Below the pieces are notes generated by a model that was not told the DNA's origin, did no database searches, and saw only the letters and a list, made by a program, of their open reading frames with translations. Positions 58,498 through 64,000 of a stretch of DNA of 64,000 bases are shown here, piece after piece (the first letter of the stretch is position 1; the number at the start of each line of letters is the position of its first letter). Location: NCBI GenBank assembly GCA_016785225.1, contig JAFBJZ010000952.1, positions 434,001-498,000 of the forward strand, read 5' to 3'. This DNA comes from Psettodes erumei. Its lineage: Eukaryota > Chordata > Actinopteri > Pleuronectiformes > Psettodidae. A program made the position numbers and the translations under genes.

Positions 58498-60885
58498 CTG
58501 TCATGATTAGCCTGGAGAAGAGACAGATCAGTGAAGGAATGAAGAGAGGCAGACACTGAGCCTTAACTAGGCTATATAGAGCCACAAAAGCAACCCCTGC
58601 CTTGAAAAAAAGTGCTCTTCCAGCAAGAAAAAACAAAATAGATGGATGTCCCAGTTATTTTCTTTTAACTGTATCTGATGAGCTCCTAGGGTCAGGTCAG
58701 TTTGAATGAAAATAGTTCTCTCAATGAAAAACGGAGACCTTTGTGGCGATTGATTAGGAGTCCTCTGTTAGCTGCCAAACACAAAGACCAGTCACACACA
58801 TGGCCACACATTTTTCGAAAAAGGAAAGAAAGAAATGTGAACGTGCGTGAGCTGGTCGCTATTGATGTACTTTTACATTTCCTCAAGAGAAGCACTTTTT
58901 TTTTTAGCAGAAGGCACTTCACCTTTAGGAATCTCCTTGGGGAACCTCAAGTCTCCTTCCTTGTGACTTGTAGCGGTGTCTCACTGCCAGAGTTTTCTCC
59001 TCACTTGTAGCTCCTCACAAGACCCAGAATTCGACTGGTTTCTTTAGTGAGTGCTCTCCCCCTTTCACCTGTTTTCCTTCTAACGTTATCTAACGTATAA
59101 GTTCCCATGATAATGATGTACTGCAGCTGTTTCACAGCTGCCCGACAGATCTAAAATACAGGCTATATGTTTTGAAATATGACACAGACACATCTTTACA
59201 CAGTCTTTTTAAAAAGATGCATCATCATGGTAATGATGAACCCTGACATATGTGAATGGCAAAAAACCAACAAGAATAACAGTGACAGATGAGGAAAAAT
59301 GTGTTAAAGAATGTTATTGCAGTGTACGAAATATCTCAAAAATGAATATTATAATTGCTTTTATCTCAATAAGGTGTATTTTAGGTAGATGTATTAAAAC
59401 TAAGTGATGATGTTTTTAATGTCTGGCAGGTTTACATTTGTGTGTATCTTGCTTTTTTTTTTTTGATCAAACAAAATGGATGAAGTATTAGCTTTTTCCT
59501 TTAAGCTTTCTCTGTCATATCCAATCTTTACCTTTACATGTACTTGAGTTAGTATAGTGGAATCAGAACTGTGGATGGGGAAGATCTATAGAAGGCTGTT
59601 AGTGGCTTAATAATCAAGTAGGATTTGAACTAGGTAGATTGTATCATAAGGATGCTGACATGGATGGCCCATGAATTTATGACTGTAGACCTTTTATCCA
59701 GTGGAAAATGTTACCCCTGCGCTGGGATGAAATCCCAGCTGATTTCACTCCGAGCTCAGTGAGCTTGTGGATACCTTGGGGTTTAGGGCCTTTCCAACCA
59801 TTCACCACCAGCCTATAAAAACATGAGCCCAAAGTTAACCTTAGCCTCAAAGTGAAATAGGTGCTCTTTATGTAACGTTCTGTCTTTGGCATATCCAGAA
59901 CGTCACACAGGGCTGAGCTCCCGCCTAGTTTTTCCCAGTCATAGACCTGTTCACTTTGCTTTTGGCGGTCATCGTGCCAGAGGCGAGCCCTGCCCACCTT
60001 AAAGCATTGAGTAAGAACCAACAAAGAAAAGGAAAAAAAACAGGAAAAAACATAGCACATAAAAACGAAATATAAAATACATATTGCTGCTTTTAGCCAC
60101 GGTTGCTGATGGACGACAACTGTAGACCACTAGAACATTTAATTTTTTTCTTTTGTTTGCAAAATGGACAGCGAGCTGAAAACATGCACAAACAGAACCA
60201 ACAGTGTTCATCAGCCCCGGTCCCAGCCCCACCTGCCCACCCCCTTCACCCCCGTACTCGTCTTCTCTCAGCTGCTTTGTCGAGTCAAAGGAAAAGGGTC
60301 TGAAAAGACGGCGATATCTGGAAGAATGCAGTTACTGAATTCCCAGGCTTTGACATTCAAAGCACAGGGGGACACATTACTGACTGCAAGACTTGGGGTA
60401 TCGCTTATAGTCATATATTTGTTTTGTTTGTTGTCATATGATATATTATTTTCTGTTTGTATAAAACAGGACCTCGAAAAAACAACACAACACATCACCT
60501 CATTTTTATTTGTTTTATTTTTCTTACCAAAACCTCGGGAGAAGAAACTACATTTTTTGCACAATTGCTTGTTACAAAATGCTACAAGTGTGACCTGATT
60601 TTGATACTGTAGGATATGAAACCCCAATGATGAGCAGCTGATTGGCCCCTGTGTGTTAGACAGGTGTATATTTCCTTCGGAAGGTAGGAACAGCTGAAAA
60701 TTCAGAATCAGTAAGCACTGATGTTGAAAAAGCCTCCCCACAGTCTGACTGTTTAATCACAACGTACTAGCTAAAATCATAGATTTTGTACTCCAACTTC
60801 TAAAAATAATTTGAATCTTAATTTACATTTATTAGTCTCCCCCTGGAAGGTCATTATTGTGATGATGACTCTTGAAAAATGATCA

Positions 60886-60914
60886 AACATTTCATTGATC
60901 CTAAAGAAATTTGC
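60886..60914 (-). mobile_element. LINE-type tail remnant, minus orientation
   Basis: On the minus strand this reads AAATTTCTTTAGGATCAATGAAAT, resembling the teleost retroposon terminus TTTCCCCTTGGGATCAATAAAGT. Short and diverged. Confidence 0.4.
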
Positions 60915-62079
60915 TGTTGGCACCTTTCTGATAATTTACATGATATATTAAAAAAAGGCAAGTTTCACATTTGATCTTTTTTTATGAGCTAAAGACAAGT
61001 ATAGTTTTTAAGAAAAATCCTCTTGGCTTAAGCCAGATTTGTAGCAATCAAATTGAGCATTTATATTTTTGTAACAAATATTCATTTAGTCCTAAAAAAG
61101 AGTTAAGGAAAAGTTTTTGGCATGTATTAAGTTTGTCCTCCCTGGGTTTCTGTGAGCTAATCTGAATTCTAGCACTTTCAACCTTTAAAAAAAGAGTATT
61201 TTTTTTCTTTTAAAATTTCAGCTTATATGTTCATATGTTTTTAATTTTTGTATTGATCCTGTACATGTATGTGCCATTAGTTTGATGTGTAGACTTTATC
61301 AACCTTTGTGTATTTCTCTTCTCCAAAAGAATAACAGTATTTTTGATAGACTTTTCACTAATATCCTTCTGCATAAGAGCCCTCTGCCCCTTCTCCTTTC
61401 AAACTTTTTTTGTTTTTGGTAACCAGCTTTGCCTTCTTTCTCATAAATTTATCTAATCAAACTCTACAGCCAAATGCCTGAAGAGAACAGCAACAACATA
61501 TCTGTTATTCTGAGGCGTTGGTGAGAAACGAGTGTTGTCAGGAGTGTCAAAGCCACAACCTGACCGCAACCTATCAATCACCTACCAACAATCAGTGAAA
61601 CGCTGTTGCAACACAGACCCATCTGCACGCCTTTTTTAGACCACGTAACTGAACAAAGATGAAGTCGGGAGTGACCCCAAAATATAGCACTTAAAGCCTA
61701 CAGCCGGTTGTCTCTGCTGAACAGAGCAACTTCCTGCTATAATGACTTGTGTGTAAATGATACCACAATGGTGCAAGAGCCACAGTTTTGGTTTCTCTCG
61801 GGGAGGTGGTAAATGTGGCCAACAAATAATGACATTGTTGAATTTTTGAAGGTGGAATTGAAAAGTGTGGTCAGGCCATGCCCTTAGTTGTGAAACACAG
61901 ACAACAGCAGTTCTCGCGTCTGTTGTACCACCTTAGATCCTACCGGAAACATTTTTTTTTTTCGTCTGGGTCAGACACTCGTCATAGTGGGGTCATTCTA
62001 GGAGAGTGTGCTCTGTTTCTGTACTCATACCCCAGTATGTATAAAACACATTTAGGCTTAGAAATCTTAATTCTGATAT

Positions 62080-62590
62080 ACCCCGTCAAACTTGTCATGT
62101 TAAATCTAAATGGAATACAAATTAAATACAAAAAAAAAAAAAAATACTTTATTCATACCATTAAAAATAAAGTCACGATATTAAAATTATATGATACTGA
62201 ATCAAATTTTGACATGTTTTCTAATAATCCTGACTTATAAAGTCAAAATGTTGCCTAAAAATTTTGAATTAGTATCATAATATAGACTTAGTGTAAGGCA
62301 CTTTTTACTTTCTCATAAATCTATCTTATAAGTCAAAAGATTGACATACCCATAATTTTGACACATCAAATATAAATATTGAATTTCTGTTCACTGCTAC
62401 TATGTACTACAAAATTAGTACTTGATTCAGTGATTTTTGTTTTTACTATTGCTTAATTCTGACTTACTGTGTCATAATTTTGATTTTTTTAAACTTCACC
62501 TACTAATTGAAACTCGTTGCTTACTGTCAGGATTTTGACTTAGTATCGTAATTTTGACCTGCTATAGTACGGTATAAACTTGATTTATCC
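62080..62590. repeat. Degenerate GACTTA/TCATAATTTTGA minisatellite
   Basis: Words such as GACTTATAAAGTCAAAA, GACTTAGT, CATAATTTTGAC, GACTTACTGTGTCATAATTTT and GACTTAGTATCGTAATTTTGA recur at irregular intervals. They resemble a simple repeat of the form GACTTA-(TAG)-TCATAATTTT that I have seen in many vertebrate genomes. Confidence 0.5.
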
Positions 62591-63467
62591 TTAGTATTTT
62601 TGCACACGTTTTCATCCTTGCTGATACCAAATCAGCACGACTGAAACACTGAAACATGAAATTGATTTCCACTTGGCCTCTGACCTCTGACAGTCATGTT
62701 GTTCTGTTCCTTGGCTTGGCTGCAGATCCATTACCTCGACCTGCACCTACTAGGGATGCACTTATCCTCACCTTTTCCTCTTTACTAGTAGGTGCAGAAA
62801 ACACAAATTTTAAGGGAATTTAGTCGTCAGTTTAAGCCTGAAAAAACTGATTTGAATTTAATAATGCCCCCCTTCTTTTTTGCTTTTAGTAAGAAACTGG
62901 GTACTGTCTGATGCAGACAACATCCACATGTAGTTTTATATATTTCTAGCTTAATGTAAGTCTTGCATTCCAACCTCTTTGTGTATCGCGTTTAGTGACA
63001 TAGCCCTTTATTTTTTATCACTTGCTGTTACAGCCACCTCTGGAATAAAGAAAAGGTGAAAAAGGTGAACGAAAATAGAATATTTGCATTCACTTACACT
63101 ATTTTATATAGCATGGATTTTATCAACTACAGGGAGAATTATATAAATGATGTGCTTCGGAGAAAGAAAGAAAATGAGAAGTCTTGCTTTTTTTGTTACA
63201 TATCTCACATGCAATCAGTTGCTGCAATGTAAAAGTGACAGATTTGTATATTGGTTGATCCAAAGAGATGATGAACACAACGACAGAACTATTGACTTAT
63301 TGTACAGTACAGTGTATCTTTGAGTTGTCATGTGTTATGTTGAAATGATTAAAAGACAAACCAGTGGTTTCATACCCTCTTTGCATTCTTTTTTTATTGT
63401 TTAGAAGAGTTTTTGTTGTTTTCTTTTGAAAAAAATGTAAAATCCATCTACAATAGAAGAGTATAAA

Positions 63468-63473
63468 AATAAA
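63468..63473 (+). terminator. plagl2: Distal plagl2 poly(A) signal candidate
   Basis: AATAAA followed within 30 bases by TTTTAACG and then TTGGTGGTGT, a G/U-rich downstream element. That makes it a better-formed poly(A) site than the one at 63044. Confidence 0.45.
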
Positions 63474-63490
63474 AGGCATTAATCAGTATC

Positions 63491-64000
63491 ATTTTAACGT
63501 CTTGGTGGTGTAAGACCTTATACTGTACCAATGGTCATGACTACTGTGGAGACACTGTGCTCATGCCCTCTGGATTTTTCCTGGAAATGTCAGCATTTTC
63601 GCAAATTTGAGTTTTCAATAGTTAAAATCTGAGGTTGAAGGCAGGATTTTAGTAGTAACATTTGACCCATTTAACCTTTGTTGAGAAATAAAAAAGGCAA
63701 CACTTTCTCTTTACAGGCCTATTATGAACTTGTTATAACTTTCAAGGTAGTTCCCCTCAGAGAATTATGAAATCCGGTTGTAAATACAAAGACAATAGGG
63801 ACTTCTGGTTATGGAATGCTGCTGACAGGCCGCAGCAACTTGGCTCATGGTTAACTTTCTGGAAAAAAACACTTGAAAAATGACTGACGACTTCTACAAC
63901 TTTTTTTTTTTAGAAAGACTTGTCAGAAACTCTACTACTGAAAAATCCTAAACCTGGACATTAACCAGCCAAGTGCTACAAAAAGCACGAATAGCACCAC
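63491..64000. other. Downstream intergenic DNA
   Basis: No exon or RNA gene is recognisable. One further AATAAA (near 63687) is present without context. Confidence 0.6.

Larger units (their letters stand above)
57888..63490 (+). other. plagl2: plagl2 3' UTR region (extent uncertain)
   Basis: AT-rich sequence after the stop codon, with several canonical AATAAA hexamers at 58492-58497, 63044-63049 and 63468-63473. The human gene has a long 3' UTR, so transcripts of 0.6 kb to 5.6 kb of UTR are possible. A LINE-like tail in reverse orientation (about 60886-60914) and a degenerate GACTTA-type repeat (62.08-62.59 kb) lie inside. Confidence 0.5.

Noticed and set aside
1..64000. CRISPR arrays, operons, prophage, toxin-antitoxin or viral genes
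   Set aside because: Spliced vertebrate genes and microsatellites throughout; the regular repeats are simple or satellite-like, without spacers or associated genes.

Overview
The window is vertebrate nuclear DNA, almost certainly from a ray-finned (teleost) fish. Three intron-containing genes with GT-AG boundaries can be reconstructed exon by exon. The rest is AT-leaning non-coding DNA with many CA/GT microsatellites and several repeat families that I recognise as typical of teleosts. There is no operon, phage, CRISPR array or other prokaryotic feature.

Layout. Positions 1-840 hold no recognisable gene, but a + strand poly(A) signal suggests the 3' end of a gene lying to the left. kif3b (kinesin-2 motor subunit) runs on the minus strand: eight coding exons at 3144-8045, a likely non-coding first exon ending at 8867, and a 3' UTR of up to about 2.3 kb that carries a CpG-rich, promoter-like block. 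pofut1 (GDP-fucose protein O-fucosyltransferase 1) follows on the minus strand: seven coding exons at 10182-15474, with a C-terminal KDEL signal. About 9 kb of intergenic DNA separates it from plagl2 (PLAG-family zinc-finger transcription factor) on the plus strand. plagl2 has a candidate promoter and first exon near 24.36-24.63 kb, an inferred first intron of about 30 kb, a 5' UTR exon at 54752-54911, coding exons at 55166-55500 and 56402-57887, and a long 3' UTR region to about 58.5-63.5 kb.

How the genes relate. The order kif3b-pofut1-plagl2, with pofut1 and plagl2 head to head, matches the block I know from human chromosome 20q11. This supports orthology rather than paralogy. The products act in ciliary transport (KIF3B), folding and fucosylation of Notch-type EGF repeats in the ER (POFUT1), and transcription (PLAGL2). 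They share a neighbourhood, not an evident pathway. The kif3b and pofut1 promoters share an identical 12-base string containing CCCAGCA, and the plagl2 promoter has a related sequence.

No undescribed biological system is evident. The observations most worth checking are: a kif3b exon directly flanked by complementary TG and CA microsatellites; a perfect RFX X-box inside a CpG-rich block in the kif3b 3' region; a diverged tandem array at 18.4-20.05 kb; a CpG-dense segment at 44.02-44.15 kb; and three short upstream ORFs in the plagl2 leader. All coordinates were derived by hand from the sequence, without alignment or database search.
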